Assembly (NCBI GenBank): GCA_015680685.1
Contig: MNCI01010784.1
Span: 9,045-73,044, forward strand
Reading direction: 5' to 3'
Origin: Gnetum montanum
Lineage: Eukaryota; Streptophyta; Gnetopsida; Gnetales; Gnetaceae
DNA: 64,000 nucleotides
Shown: positions 12,230-25,620 of the stretch, in pieces
How positions within the stretch are numbered: the stretch's first letter is position 1
Layout of the letters: every line of letters begins with the position of its first letter
Program-made: the position numbers and the translations under genes
Notes under the pieces: model-generated
What the model was told of the DNA's origin: nothing
What the model saw: only the letters and a program-made list of their open reading frames with translations
The model's database searches: none

Positions 12230-12800
12230 GCATAGTGTGTCACTATCAAAGTCAACTATTAGCCACTAGGTGCCCTTCTATTTTATTGCTACTACATACA
12301 AGAACCTATGGATATCGATATCATGTGCACACTGATTACATGCATTAATGAATATACTTTTAATGTACCAAATTCTCTACATGTAATTACCCCTACTATT
12401 ACTATATAAGATGCATGGAACATGCTTCTTCTTGAGTCATCCAAATTCATTATCCTCAAAGATTTCCAAGGAGACATCCCTTATGCCCATTCATGCATCA
12501 ACAATGCTTAACCATACACATTCTATAATGATGGGAAAGTCACCTTTGTAATTTTCTACCTTAATTACTAAAAAATTGGTAGGATAGGACCACCCACAAA
12601 CTATAGTCACAATGTCCTCCACTAATCACAAAGGACCAATGATTTATTAGTTTGTCAATTCCAAAGGGATATTGCTCTTCTTGAGAGGTGGTAGGTTCCA
12701 AGCCTTGTAGATGTCATGGGAGATGAAATTGACACCAGAATTGGAATTAAGAAGAGCCTTACATGGTTCTAGCATTCTATAAGTAAATAAGAGGACTTCC
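12230..12800 (-). pseudogene. Ath-2 protease region
   Basis: This segment aligns by eye with the Ath-3 protease (24938-25588). Shared text includes the part around ACTATTAGCCACTAGGTG (12258) versus ACTATCAACCACTGGGTG (25079), and the Cys-rich TGTGCACACTGATTACATGC stretch. No continuous frame or catalytic Asp motif could be followed, so it is called by homology to Ath-3 only. Confidence 0.5.
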
Positions 12801-13379
12801 CAAGTCATATCTCTTCATGGAAAGGTTGCCAGCCTTGAGCCAATCGAAGACAGGATGAGTTAACATCAGAGTGTAGATCTAAGATAGCATCTGGTTTGAA
12901 GGATCCTCAAATGTGTTTAGTACAAAGTTTGAGGATGCTGGAGATACAAGGTGACTAGCTGCATGATATTGTTAAGATTTGGGAGGACTATTGGGTTAGA
13001 ATAATGGTCATTTCTTGGATCTATAGTCCAAATCACTTGGCTGGATGGCTAATTGTAAATTTATAGCCCTTGTAGCATTTCATTGCTACGACTATGAGGG
13101 AGTTTCACCCTACATAGATGGAGCAAGAGGTAAGTGGGTTAAGGGTGGAGAGATTCATGCAAACAAATGTAGAGGATGGTAAGGATATGGGGGTTCCCCT
13201 CAAGTAGGTGATGAATGAGTTCGATGGTACTCTAAATGATAATAGTGATGCTAGAATGAGGCATGGCTAATAGAGCCACATGGAGAACTAGGTTTTTGAA
13301 CATAATACCTGTACGAATTTGGTTGCCTATAAAGGTACTGCTATCTCACTAGTGACATCCCACATGACTATGATTGCTA

Positions 13380-15330
13380 CCACTACTAGTATTACTCGTA
13401 CAGTTGTGATGGAGCTCCACTTGGATTGTAAGCTTGTTGTTGCTAGTGAAACTACTTTGGATTGCCTTGAGGATAAGGTAATCACTTAGGTGCTTACTTC
13501 TTTGCTAGCCGAGGATTTAGCATGTACACCCTAGACTCTTGTAAGTGTGACATCATAGGGTAGCATCCCTTAGGATGGTCATATTGAAAAATTTCACATC
13601 TAACATCATCATTGAAGTCTATCTCCACAACTTCTTCTACTGCAACAGCTTTCCCCTTCCCTCTTTGGTAGGCACATTTAGCTTCTTCCATCTCCTATAG
13701 TCATGATCACTATTCTACTCTTTAGATTCTTTAGCAATCTTCATAGTGGTTTGGAATTTTTCATCCTAAGAGTCCCATAGTTTATCAACCTTTGCTAAAA
13801 TATTAGAAACAATTTTTTGGATTGGAAAAGTTTTCCTTCACACCACCTCATTGAGTGTGACTCCTCCTTATCATAGAATCATGCCTCCCTTTTCTTAATG
13901 GAATGATTTCTATTATATTCTTCTACATGTTCACTCTTTCATAGCTCACCTTCTTTGTTTGCTACTTATTTTATCATCCTTTGGATATGATGAGTTCTTA
14001 GTTTGAACAGTCTCCCTTAGGCATAATCCCCAAGAGTTCTTTTGGTTTTTACTCTGAGCCTATCTATGATGTGATAGAATTATTCCCTCTAAGAGTAACC
14101 ATGGCTAGGCCATCAATGTAAGAGAGAATAATACCTATCCATGATAGTATCCAAGGGTTTATGTGCTCCCTATTTCTAACCTTGGACTTGCCTTCTTAAA
14201 TTAGACACTCTTGAGTACATCTAGTATTTTTCATTAAATAGTTCTAGCATGGTGCTCCATTTGCAAATGGATTCTTGTTACAAGAACTGATACCAACGTT
14301 TTGCCTTTTTGATGAATGTCCTAGGAAACAGGTTCAATTTCTTTTAGTAATTTCCTATGTTTTGTAAGGCACAAGCATCGTGAAAGGCTTGTAAATGATT
14401 TTATGGATCAAAGTTATATCCCCACTCAAATCTTAGGATATTGTTCATATCTAAGCACTTGATCCAACTATCCTTCACATGCCTACTTGAAATTTTTACA
14501 ACCTCTATAATATTCAACATGCTTTGGGTTGCTAGTAAAGGCTCATCATCATCATTGCTTCGTTGTCACTAATGATGTCCTCTATTACCCCATCATTCAT
14601 TATGGGCTTAGCGATTAGTATTATCCCATTGTTCACCTCCATCATGATTGTTTCTTTTGTAACTTTTTTCAAAATTAGAAGAAGAAGAAGAAGAAGATTC
14701 AAATGAAGAGGATGAAGAGGGGGGTAACTGCCTCCACCATGATATCTACTAACTTTCCTTTTATTTTCATTGCCGCTTTCATTAGTTCTCTTATTATCTT
14801 GATGCTTATTTGAGCCCCTCCCTTGATTGTCATCTTTTCTTGAACCTAGATTGTTGATAGTATAACATAGATTCAAGGCCACATCCTCATCACAAGTAAC
14901 AAGGGGTGGAAATTTTCATGTTAAGAGAGCCTAGATGAAGGGTCCTCATTTTTATCTTGGTTTAGCAAGAATAAGGGATTGGTGAACCATTTTCCCTTCA
15001 TCAACTCATGGTGCTTCTCTTGGTGTCAATCTCTCTGACATTTTGTTTCAATGAGATGATAGTCTTAGTAGTGGTAACCATGCACAACATACTCCTCTTA
15101 AAGATCTTAGATGCCTAACTTCTTGAGAGTTTTAAGTAGCATCGTAGGCATAGATTGATTAGGAGGCATTATAATATTGTCTTCCATGTCACACCATCAT
15201 ATTTGTTCATCCTAATGTAGGATGAAGGTGAAGTTAGGCACATACTCATTTGGATGAGTATATATCACCTTACATTCTTGAGGGATCAATGGTTTAGCAT
15301 TGTCATGCCTATGAGAAGAAGACATTTTGT
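13380..15330 (-). pseudogene. Ath-2 gag (degenerate)
   Basis: Minus-strand gag. The segment 13494-13691 encodes the knuckle-like CEIFQYDHPKGCYP (13560-13598), with the second Cys changed to Phe. Capsid traces can be read at about 13980-14330. The segment 14532-14882 is a Ser/Lys/Asn-rich linker followed by poly-Leu read from an (AAG)n tract. The N-terminal part near 15180-15330 is similar to the start of Ath-3 gag. Stops and frameshifts are frequent. Confidence 0.6.
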
Positions 15331-15460
15331 AAAATAAATAAAATATTAGTGTGTTTATGTGATTATATTATGTGTGAAACTGATGTTGATCTTAGGGTTT
15401 GTTCAATGATATTAATGATGTTCACTAATCCTAGATAGCACATGTTTCAACAAAAAGAGT

Positions 15461-15478
15461 CTCCAACAATGGCACCAA
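15461..15478 (-). other. Ath-2 primer-binding site (decayed)
   Basis: The minus strand reads TGGTGCCATTGTTGGAGA next to the LTR end at 15479, the same position as the tRNA-Asp-like site of Ath-1 and Ath-3, with several substitutions. Confidence 0.6.
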
Positions 15479-16390
15479 TGATGAGCAGTGAGGTATTCCT
15501 ATTCTCAACTATACAAATCACGAAGTGTTCATAGGTGATTTGGTTGAATTTCATGGACTCTATAGTTTTTCGGTGCACTAGTTCTCTAGGAGGTAAACTA
15601 GATGTTGAGGATGTTCATTGTCTTTCCAACTACACTTGTAAAGCTCAAGGACATGGTTTAAGTGTAACTGAGGCACATGATTTTTATCATTTTATATTTT
15701 ATGGTTTTGGTGCTTAAAATAAATAGGATAGAGAATAAAGTAATTTAATACCTACTTTAATCTAATGGGCTAACTCTTGTTCAACTAGTCCTAACATAAG
15801 TATCTAGTCTCACTTGTTGTGCACATCCTAAACATGTATAACATTGTTGGGTTACCAAGAATTAAGTGCTATTGGGATTACTAAATGTCATACGCTTGCT
15901 TGAAGTGGTTGTACTTATGTGTTTACTTAAATGCTATCTAACTTATCTTACTTAATTACTTAATTAGCTTAATCACTGAAGAACATTGAATAAATAATTG
16001 AAAACATTAAATGCATGAATAAAACATTTAGGCTATCCAAAATGCTACAAGGCTTATTAAGAAGTTCATCTTTATTACTGCACACAATATCATGCTCAGG
16101 TATAACAGTGCTCAAAAAAAGATCCATAAACTTTGTGACTTCTACTGCAAGCACTCAAGAAAATATTATAACTTTTGAATTTAAAAACTGCAAGAGATTC
16201 ATTACAACTATGATGAGATGATGTTTAAACATGATAGCTTGACACATATTTATACATAAGAGCAAACATCGCATCGATGGGACCACATCAATGCATCAAA
16301 TGATGTGTTGATGAGGCCTAGTTGATGCAGCCTAATCAATGGGACCCAATCAACAAGGCCTCATTGACACAACCAATCTATGACTCATCA
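15479..16390 (-). repeat. Ath-2 5' LTR (912 bp)
   Basis: Runs from TGATGAG (15479) to CTCATCA (16390), 7-bp inverted termini. It matches the split 3' LTR (2474-2975 and 3837-4089). The U3 end carries degenerate 15-bp GGCCTAGTTGATGCA-type repeats (about 16310-16370) where the other subfamilies carry GATATC palindromes. The flank after the LTR is GTTAG. Confidence 0.85.
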
Positions 16391-19300
16391 GTTAGGGATT
16401 ACCAAATGATGAAATCCTATTGTTTCTCTTTACAATATCACTTTTTAATTCAAACAAATTGAACGACAATATTCACAAATTTTGTTACATGTTATGTCAT
16501 GAAAACATTTAAATATTTTAATTGAGATATGTTGAGAACATGAATGGATTCCTTAGCAGTAAATTCCTAATTTGGAATTTTAGTTATTAAACATATTAGT
16601 TAAAATCCAACTTTTGGATCATGTTTTATACTACTAATCATTTTTCTTTAAACTTGGTCCTAAGAGAAGCCATATGAAAAGAAAAGTTGACTAAAATTAG
16701 GATGTATGTTCAAACTTTTTATAGTTGTTATTATGAAGATTGGCTAAATTACCTCATTTTCTTTCTGAAGAGATTTTTGCAATAAAATTTTTAATGAATT
16801 TTTTAATGATAGGCTTGGTTAACAAGTTTACTTAAGTTAATTTCAAAAATTATTGTTTTGAAAAGCACACCATGGATGCTATATTGGCAAACTTTGACAA
16901 TGATTTGGGAATGCCTATAGTACAGTACTAAATGCCATGGTGAGAATTAGCTATGCAATGCATCTTATGTTGGTTTTTCCAAGTAGTTCACTATGCATTG
17001 AGAGACAATGTAGATGGGCTTGTATTCTCTTTTATCTAGATAACCCTTGAATAGGATTCCTAGGAATTCAATCTTCTCATACGAGGACAATTAACCTTCA
17101 CATATCTTGGAGCAGTTTTGATCCCTAGTCACTAGCATGCATTCCAAATACTTGGTTCTATTATGGCTATAGTAATTAGCTTCATAATGCTTTCTATTGT
17201 TCTCAATTAAATATATATCATTTTTATTATATTTCTTTATTTTCTCTATGATTGTAGGCTACTACATTTTAATTGTCTTTCTTTATTTTCTCTTGGATTT
17301 TAGGCTACTACATCTTGTAGTTCATCTAAGTAAGATTTTGCAAACACCGATAATGATTAATTATTTTTATAGAGATCATCATGAAATATCACATGGACAT
17401 AGGATAGATAGGTATCTTGCATGTTTGATGATGGTGTTGGCCGTGGTGTGTGGTGTGCTTGGTCTATCAAGTAACATCTCCTAATGAGGTGTATTTGCTT
17501 CAAATAATTCATGTCTTTTGAGGTTCATTACTTTTAAAAGTGACAATTCTTTAAATGTGCACCAAATGCTTCTTTGGCTTTTTTCATTACTACTACCAAT
17601 AGCAGATGGTTGTTATACAGGATTTAATTTAAATAATTCAAGATTGAGCATTGGATCATAACACTGGTGTGTGATTATTTAAGGTTCTTCATTTCAAACT
17701 ATAATAGGTCACAGCTACCTTCGTATTACTATAATTTTCAAAAGCTATACAATAGCATACATTGCATAGTTAACTTTTTCCTTTCCTAATCTCTATGGAT
17801 TTGTTTTCTTGGGTACTGATTCTCTAAGAATGAAACTAACCTATGAAGGAATTGTGGGTACAAAAATTATTGATTATGACTTATCTCATAGTAAGTCAGC
17901 ATGTCACTGCAAATGGTCTATATTTTAATTGAAAATTTTAGTGATACAAATGCATGAAAACTTAATGTATTAAACATGAGAAAGATTCTATGCCTGAATA
18001 GGTGAGAAAAATTCCATGAGAATGATGCCAATTTAAAATGGAGGGCTAAAGATGCAAGATAATTCCAAAACCCGCTTCACTTCATGAGTTTCTCCTAGCT
18101 CTACCCTAACAAAACAAAAAGACAATCCACTTAGAAATCCCAGGAATAAAAATGTCATAATAAGAATCCAAACATACTACCTCTACCCAAGTGCTACCAG
18201 TGTAGCTACCGTAGTGATGAAGAAATTACAATTTCATTATAAAATATCACATTCATACAAGTGACAAAACACAATAGTTTAGGGTGTTGGGAACTTGGGT
18301 GAGCCTTACTCAAGGTAGAAAAAAGATTGCCAATAACAACATGCCAATATTTACATATCAATAAATAAGTGCTTTTGATAGGATTCATGATTCTTCAAGG
18401 AATAAGAATCATCAAGGAGACAATTGAGTTTCAACATAAATTAGATGGGATGATGTATAGTGCTTTTCATTTCAATAAAGTATAACAACATAAAAAGACT
18501 CAAGAATGGCTTAAATGATCTTTATCTACCAACCACTTATTAAGCTACTTTGTCAAATCCAAATTCAATGTAAGGGGATGAGAATGGAAGCTTTTATTTA
18601 GTTGGGTAGTGTTTCATTTGTATTTGGGTGTGGATGGGTTGAGTTAGATGTTGAGCTTGAAAGAGATGTAATGGTGTAATTCTTCTCAATGAAAGCTGAA
18701 GATGATCAAAATGTTTGAAAAACACTATGAAAGGGTTGTTTAAAGATTAGAAATAGGTAAAATTCAACCAATGACATGTTGGTGTTGAAATTAATGTTAC
18801 ATCAAAAGAAATAAAAAAGAAACTTACCACTTATTATCTCGTTATTAAATAGAGGTGGGGTAAGAAATTTTAAAAAGTAAACTAAAAATGATGGAGAAAG
18901 AGGAAAATAATGAATCAGGAAAAAAAAGGACTAAAAACTAGGTGTTGCTTGACAACAGGATCATACATGAATGATATTAAGTCAAAAGGAGAAGTCTATA
19001 AAGAACAATTTGTTAATACACGTTGACCAATATCATTCTTAAAAAATGCAACAAACAATTATAAGCATGCAAATTTGTAATAGATGAAACCTCTATGAAA
19101 TATGAGGTTTGAGACCCTCATCTCATTCCATTGATGTGATCAAAAGATCAAATACAATAATAGAATCTATGGTTTAAAGATTGGAAACAATAAAGGTATG
19201 AATTTCATGTGGAGTTCCAAAGCTTTTGCTATCACACAATTAGAAAAATAAACAATTAGAGAAATAAGGGGAATTTGAGAATAAACAAAATCCAAGTTAC

Positions 19301-20022
19301 TCATTTCACAGTTTAAAATTTTAAAAGCTTTAATTATGACTTTAGTGTATTGTTGTGGAAGTCATAAAATCAAAAAATTTAATTTATAAATTTAAATATT
19401 TTTTTAATTTACTTTATATTTAATAGCTCATCCTTAAATTTTAGAAATGCACACATACTAAAATGCCCTTTGAATGATGAATCCTCTCCTAGAAATCAAA
19501 TTATTTTGATTAGATGTGTGTTGAAAAGCCCAACATGCATATTTTGAGTACCCAAAAATTTTGCAAAGAACTACTTGATTAGTAAATTGAAGGGCCTTGA
19601 ACTAAGCCTTGATATACCCTATTCATCATAATTTATGATGATCTTCAATTATAGTGAGATGATTATTCTAGATCTTTTGGCAAGCCAAGGCAAACTACTA
19701 TTGCCAGTTCTTCCTAGCACATTGAACACTATTTTATGGCTTTGAACAGGACCACCAAACGGAGGGAACAATTTCTTACATAAGAGTAGGCCTAATCACA
19801 TTACTAGGAAGACCTCCACCATCAATGAGATAAAAAAAACATTTATAAATACTTATATCCTTTGTAAGGACACCTGAAAAGTGCATGGACACCTTGCAAC
19901 AAGTACACTTGCATTTGTAAAATAAGACTAGGAATAAAAAAGTTAATTTAGTATGGCATCTATCTTATGGGTACAGAGACTTAGGAATAGGTTCAGCTGG
20001 TTGAGTATTATTATTAAACTAG
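16391..20022. other. AT-rich DNA, no recognised gene
   Basis: 3.6 kb between Ath-2 and Cop-1. I see only short spurious frames. A direct repeat of about 47 bp occurs at 17229-17316 (two copies of TTTCTTTATTTTCTCT...TAGGCTACTACAT). The stretch 16.9-17.5 kb has a vague copia-like look but no motif I can defend. Confidence 0.6.
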
Positions 20023-20470
20023 TGATGGAAGCATTTATGTGTTATGAAAAGTTTTAATGTAACCATTTATGTGTTATGAAAAGTTACAATGGAACCATTA
20101 ACATCTTATGAAAAACTAATAGTTTTTACAAGAATGGTCTCATATTTCCAATTTAAACTAGAAGTTAATCCTTGGTAATTCATTTTCTAGCCTATAAAAT
20201 GTTCTTGATGGGAGAACAAACTACTACCAAAATATATTAAACTCATGGCATTGTTATAGTTTTTGGTCCCTATGACAAACGCTCAGAGTCTGCACACCAT
20301 CGCTATTGAGCATTAGTGTGATATAAGTATCCTAAATATATTCACATAGTCCAAACAAGAGAACCAATGGCTAAAGGTTAGTTTTCAGTTTATTTCTATG
20401 TTTTGGTTATTTTTTGCAATTCGGTTAGATGCATGTTTTGATTAATGTTTTATAGTAAAATTTTCTTGCA
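20023..20470 (+). repeat. Cop-1 5' LTR
   Basis: Similar over its length to 33366-33852 (shared TAGCCTATAAAAT, TTGAGCATTA, AGGTTAGTTTTCAGTTTATTT). It begins with imperfect direct repeats of about 40 bp (ATGTAACCATTTATGTGTTATG). The start TGATGG at 20023 is inferred by alignment to the 3' LTR. It ends TTGCA just before the primer site. Confidence 0.75.
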
Positions 20471-20472
20471 CT

Positions 20473-20484
20473 TGGTATCAAAGC
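20473..20484 (+). other. Cop-1 primer-binding site
   Basis: TGGTATCAAAGC follows the LTR end by two bases. It matches the TGGTATCAGAGC site complementary to initiator Met-tRNA, standard for copia elements, with one substitution. Confidence 0.85.
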
Positions 20485-21899
20485 AAGGTTAGGTCTCTAT
20501 GTTGATGCTTAGAACTTGTTTGGATGAGGTTTCTATTAACAAAGTTTTCAACAATGGTGAAAGGACTCACTTAACCCTATATTACATCTCGTTTCCCTTT
20601 GTAAATAACTTGGGATAATTTATTTATATGTTAATGTAATCCATCCAATTGTATTTGATTTCTTCTTGTGCCACTGGTGTGTGCTTGTGCACCTTTTGGA
20701 ATTTTTGTTGTAGAATTTTCTGATCTACAACCAAATTGACAAGGGTTGATTTGGATCAACAAAAACAATAGTGGATGTGGTTTTGGTTTTTCTTTACATG
20801 TTGTACATATAAAAAATCTATTTTAATTTATGAATTGATTAGTTAATTGACTACAAAAAGCTATGCCAGCTTAAATTTTGTATTTCATGGAATGAGGATA
20901 AAACCTGTATTTGTTACACTTGAAACATGCCAAACTACATTTAATGTCATTTTGCACTTTCTCATTTTCTCTAGGAAAAATATACTTTTTCAATGCCATG
21001 AAATAGTCCAAGTTAAGCATCAAGTCTGGCTTCCTATAACTTTTTCCAATTTCTATTTTCCCAGAGCTAGTAGAAAAAAGAAAAAAAATAAAAACAAATC
21101 TCTTTTGCTTTGAGATACCCTAATATGAGTTCTAAATTACTTTGAAGATCCAAGCACACCATTTTGCTTAACACCCACAAAAAAATGGATGCTACTTTTA
21201 GCCTCTATTATACCATCTTGTTGTCATCTTTTTTCATTTCAACATGGGTTGAGCTTATTCAATTCCATGAAACAGCATCAAGTTGCATTGTAACTGCTAC
21301 TGTTGATGTCTATGCAGATGTTTAATTACTCATTTCTTTCAAATCCTACATCAATCATGATCTAGAATTTATATCTATTTTATAAATAATTAATGTTATG
21401 CATAATTTATCTTTTTATATACCTATAAAGTGACATATTGATATATGCATTAGGAAAATAGTTTTTTTGCATAAAAATAAATGACTAGTGATCTATATAA
21501 TTTTGTATAATTAGAGAGTAGCCACAACATCTTTAATTATGCAAAATTATATATTAAGAGTTTTTGAATTACATATGGTAAATAAAGATAGAATTGTGAT
21601 TAATCATATGTACTATAATAGATTTTATCCCATAGGAATTTTTATTCTATTTAATATGATTAATTAGGATGATGTATTAAATTATTTTTCTTCATTTACC
21701 CACAAGGATCAGGAAAAGGAATATAATTTAATAGTTTCATCATAAGGATATATGAATCTGTTTGAATTAAAAATTTAGCCCATATGCGATTTTTATGCCA
21801 TTTCATTCATATTTTATGCATGATATACATTGGTAAACATGTCATATAGTATTTTAACCAGAAATTTAGTGACATAAGAATGTTTCAATTTATATAGTA
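20485..21899 (+). other. Cop-1 leader, no coding signal
   Basis: About 1.4 kb between the primer site and gag, AT-rich, with no credible frame. It is long for a copia leader and may hold decayed insertions that I cannot resolve. Confidence 0.5.
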
Positions 21900-22012
21900 G
21901 TACAACCTATGAACTACTCATATTTTAAGTGTGACATTCTTAAAGGGTGATAATTATAAGGTGTGGAAGGAGAGAATTCTCCTTCATTTAATTTGGATTA
22001 ACATTGACTATG
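21900..22012 (+). pseudogene. Cop-1 gag, N-terminal part
   Basis: Encodes LKGDNYKVWKERILLHL then INIDYAI, the conserved copia Gag start (the 'NY..W' segment). The frame is cut at 22012 by the Ath-3 insertion and continues at 29144. The exact start codon was not determined. Confidence 0.75.
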
Positions 22013-22017
22013 CTATC

Positions 22018-22809
22018 TAATGAGTGGTGAGGTACCCCTACACTCAACCATACAAATACAAGTGTTTCACGAGAGATTCGGTCGAACTCCAAGGACTAAG
22101 TACTTACGCACCTTAATGGAACACTTAAGGTTAATCAATCATTGTCTTCCCAAACTTACTTGTATTGTCACGGTTGTATGGTTAAGTAGGTTTGAGGTAT
22201 ATGAACTTTATATCTTTTATCTTTTTAATGTCTTATGATAATAGGGAAGGGTGAAGAGAACTAAGTCACTAACTTTGATTAACTATTTGCTAACTAAGTT
22301 CTACTTGTCCTAACACTAGTATCTGTTCCCACTTACCACACACACCCTGAACCAATGCAACGCTACTGGGATAACCAAATGCTACTCATTACTGGGTTAC
22401 CAAGCGTTACACATGTGCTCAAAGTGGTCATACTAAGTGCACTTAACTAGGAGAACCAAGGGTTAAGAGAGATTAATTATCTAGGAAAGCATTTAAACAT
22501 TTAACAATAATTAATTCCTATTTAGCTTAGTCCACATGCTACAAGGTTTATCAGAAAGTTCATCTTTATTTCCGGACACAAATGTGTGCTCAGGTATAAT
22601 TTGCTTGAATAAAGATCTGTTCACTTTAATACTCCTACTGCGGGAACATGGAAATTATTCTAACTCTAGAATGGTAAAACTGCAAGAGTTTAGCTAAGGG
22701 TCTAAATCTAAGTGTCTAAAATAGGGAAAGCCACCTCTTATTTATAGATATTGCAATGGGTTGTGATATCACAAATGCAATATCACGTACGTGATATCGT
22801 AGCTCATCA
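22018..22809 (-). repeat. Ath-3 3' LTR (792 bp)
   Basis: Runs from TAATGAG to CTCATCA. It contains the perfect 18-bp palindrome ATATCACGTACGTGATAT (22780-22797) and a minus-strand TATA-like box TATAAATAAG (forward complement near 22736-22746). The polypurine tract TCATGGGGGTA adjoins on the inside (22810-22820). Confidence 0.9.
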
Positions 22810-24937
22810 TACCCCCATGATTAAATAAAAACTTATCCTCGAGTTCCTTACAAAATATTGGGAAGGTATGGGATTATTGACTTGAATGATACTAATGGTG
22901 AATGGGGTGACATGTGAATGGATCATCATTATAATACATGAAAAAATTAGTGTTCATGATAACAAAAGTGAACACTATATACATTTGACATCTAGCCTTA
23001 TTTGGTAGTTGAGAGAGAAGAGAAGAGAGAGAAAGAGAAAAGAAGAAGTCTGTTGCTGCCGAAGCCAAGATTGTGCCTTTTGTTGTTCATCCATAAGCAC
23101 ACCATCAATCTTGTTCCTTGCATATATGCTCCAACACCAATCCATTCCAAGTGTTCCCTCTAGATCCAATCTATTGTTGTATGATTGCCATCTGCACAGA
23201 TAACATAGTATTATATTAGCAACGATAAATGAATCACAATGTAGTTTATACCTTGCTTTGGCATAACGTCCATTGATTGAGTTGTGATATGGCTAATGTG
23301 GATTCTATAGATATAACACTGGTGACTACCTAAGGTGTAGGGGTTTAGGGAAAATCGAAAAAATTGGACCAGGACCCCCATGAATAAGAGCAATCCTCTG
23401 GTAGTGAAAGAATGGAGAAAGATAAGGAATAAGAAAGATGGAGAAAAAGAAATAATGGAAACACCAATAAAATGGATGTCAGGGATGTTAAAAAACATGT
23501 TGATTGAGAAAATGTTTAAGGGAAAGAAATTAACTAATGTCCCAAATAGGAGTGCTAGTGTGTCCTCCCCAAAGCAGGCTCATGCCCTTAATGCCTTGAC
23601 AATCCCACATTCCAAGAGTCTGTAAGCTCTAGAAATGTCATTTGGCAACAAGAGTTAAAGTCTTAACCATAAGAGTTTACCAAAAAGAAAACAATGCATC
23701 AACCAAAATATGGACTAGTGATACAACCGACAATGAGGTGAAAATGGAGAAAGAACCATGGAAAGGAGAGAATGGAATGGAGTCTCAAGAACAAGGTGGT
23801 GTACAGCCCCTTGTGTATTAATGGTTAATGTGACTTAGTAGATCTCATTCTCAGTCTAGCCTCAAATAATCCACATCCAATGACTTCACATTAATAAAAT
23901 TGATCAATTCATCCACTTGAAGTAACAAGAATATTTCTGCCAATAAGTCACCACCATTTCGACAAAACAAGAAAGGAGAAAGTAGGAATCGAGGAAGGGC
24001 CTTAGTTAGAGGGAACAGTTTTTTTTAGTTTCATAACTAGTGCTTATAGCCAAGATGATTATTTCATCTAAGGGGTGTGCTTTGAATTCTCACTTTTCTT
24101 CTTTTCCTTCTTCTTTTTTTTCTTTTTTTTTTCTTTTTTTTTTCCTTTTTTGTTATTATTTTTTTCTCTTTTTTTTTTTGCGTGAGAACCACACCATGCA
24201 AAGACTTATTATTTTTATTAGCTCAGCTTCCTGATAATGGAGCAACATCAAAATGGTAAGGAAAACTCAAGAAGAAAACATCCCAGCACCCAAGAGAATG
24301 GCCAGCACAAATGCATCAAATCTCCTTGAAGTCACACCCTTCTCAATCCTTAAGTCCTTTAATTTGAGAAATACCCAGTCACCAATTCATTAATAGTTCT
24401 TATTATTTAAGGAAAGGGATTGTATAGCTCCAAGCCAAGAGAGACCATAGAAATTCATGGATGTATGGATGAAGTGGACTCATTGCCTATTATACCAAAA
24501 GAACCATACCTTAGCATCAACATCACAACTCAAAGGTAAAAACCAAACATTAGCAATCGATGAAATATAGTTCATACCATCATTAGGAGCACTTATTAGG
24601 TGACAAACCTAACAAAATAAATAAATAAACACACAAATAAATGAAAAAGTATGAACGAAGTTGCAAAATAAAAAACAAAAAAAGTTAAAGAAATTTGTAA
24701 AACAAAAACATGTAAGAAAAACTTAAAAAAGGAACTAAGGGCCTCGATTGATCAGCATAGGTGGCCATCTCCCCCATGACTAAGTTGGTAGGGGGAGATC
24801 CAAAATAATGAGCAAGGTAATCCTTTCTCCAATGTGTTATGTGCATTGACCATTCTAGATTCATGGTAAGGTTTTATTTGTGGCACATTGACTAGTGATC
24901 TTTTATTGGAGCATTTTTTTGAAGTTTTTGAAAATTT
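22810..24937 (-). other. Ath-3 3' untranslated region and deletion junction
   Basis: No protein is visible. It is homologous to 7.7-9.3 kb of Ath-2. A long T-rich tract lies at 24085-24179 (A-rich on the element's strand). The sequence passes from the part matching 9.17-9.28 kb of Ath-2 to the protease within 24840-24940. This places the deletion of the RT-RNaseH-integrase block there. Confidence 0.65.
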
Positions 24938-25620
24938 CTAGCTTCCCCCTATTGATGTTTTCAAGTTAAGGGTTGGAAGGTGACGATGCTCTTGCTCTAG
25001 TGCATCTATGCCCTTGGTGTGGGTGCAAGTTGTTCCCCCAGTTAGTTCCATGCACGTTGGTGAGTTGCTCTCTTGATCAACTATCAACCACTGGGTGTCA
25101 TTTTGTTGTGTGGTTGCTACATACAGGCATTTTCGTATGTTAATTTCTTGGGCACACTGATTGCATGCAAGCAATGCTGAACATTCTTGTATGTAATCAC
25201 ACCATGTATCACTGTATGTGATGCATGGAACTTTCTTCTTCTCAATCTTCCCAGAAGTGTTTTCCTTAGATATTTCCAAGGAAAGATCATGGATTCCTAG
25301 GCATGCATTTATGGTACTAAGCCACGTCCTTCCCATTATTATTGGCAAGTCCCCTTTATCATTGTTTACTTGTATTACTAGGAAATTAGCTAGGTATGAC
25401 CACCCACACATAGTCGTAACAATGTCCTCCACCAGTCCCAATGGAACAATGATGGACTGGTTAGCCAACTCTAAGCGAATATTGGTCTTCTTTAGTGGAG
25501 GCAAGTTCCAAGCTTTATACATCTCTTGTGATATTAAGTTGACTCTCTGAGTCCAGAAGAGCTTTACATTGTTCATTCCCAACGACATGGAGATAGATTA
25601 AAGGGCTTCCAGGATCAAAG
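24938..25620 (-). pseudogene. Ath-3 aspartic protease
   Basis: An open frame of 216 codons (24938-25588) has the Ty3-type protease layout: a YKAWNLPPLKK segment, LELANQSIIVPLGLVEDI, then the LPIIMGRTWLSTINACLG block near the C-terminal side of the fold. The catalytic Asp-Ser motif is only recovered in another frame at about 25547-25570, so a 1-base shift lies at the active site. Downstream is a Cys-containing tail (LLACNQCAQEI). The enzyme is inactive as it stands. Confidence 0.75.

Larger units (their letters stand above)
2474..16390 (-). mobile_element. Ath-2: Athila-like Ty3/gypsy element, about 13.9 kb with nested insertions
   Basis: Minus-strand element. The order on the minus strand is 5' LTR 15479-16390, primer site, gag (about 13.4-15.3 kb), protease (about 12.2-12.8 kb), RT/RNase H (10.58-12.1 kb), integrase (9.68-10.35 kb), a 3' ORF (4.4-7.15 kb) and 3' LTR (2474-4089, split by a solo LTR and cut on the left by Ath-1). 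The RT-RNaseH-INT order, the primer site and the long 3' region with an extra ORF are what is known of the Athila lineage. All frames are broken. The right flank after CTCATCA (16390) is GTTAG; the matching left copy is outside the window. Confidence 0.8.

Noticed and set aside
16860-17480. Possible copia RNase H remnant (VHYALRDNVDGL, later HHEISHGHRIDRYL)
   Set aside because: A few residues resemble the end of copia pol, but no ordered set of motifs could be found; left as unknown DNA.
20847-21113. 88-codon frame in the Cop-1 leader
   Set aside because: No homology-like motif, Lys-rich end from an A-run; likely chance in AT-rich DNA.
24040-24234. 64-codon frame rich in Phe
   Set aside because: Read entirely from the T-rich low-complexity tract of the Ath-3 3' region.
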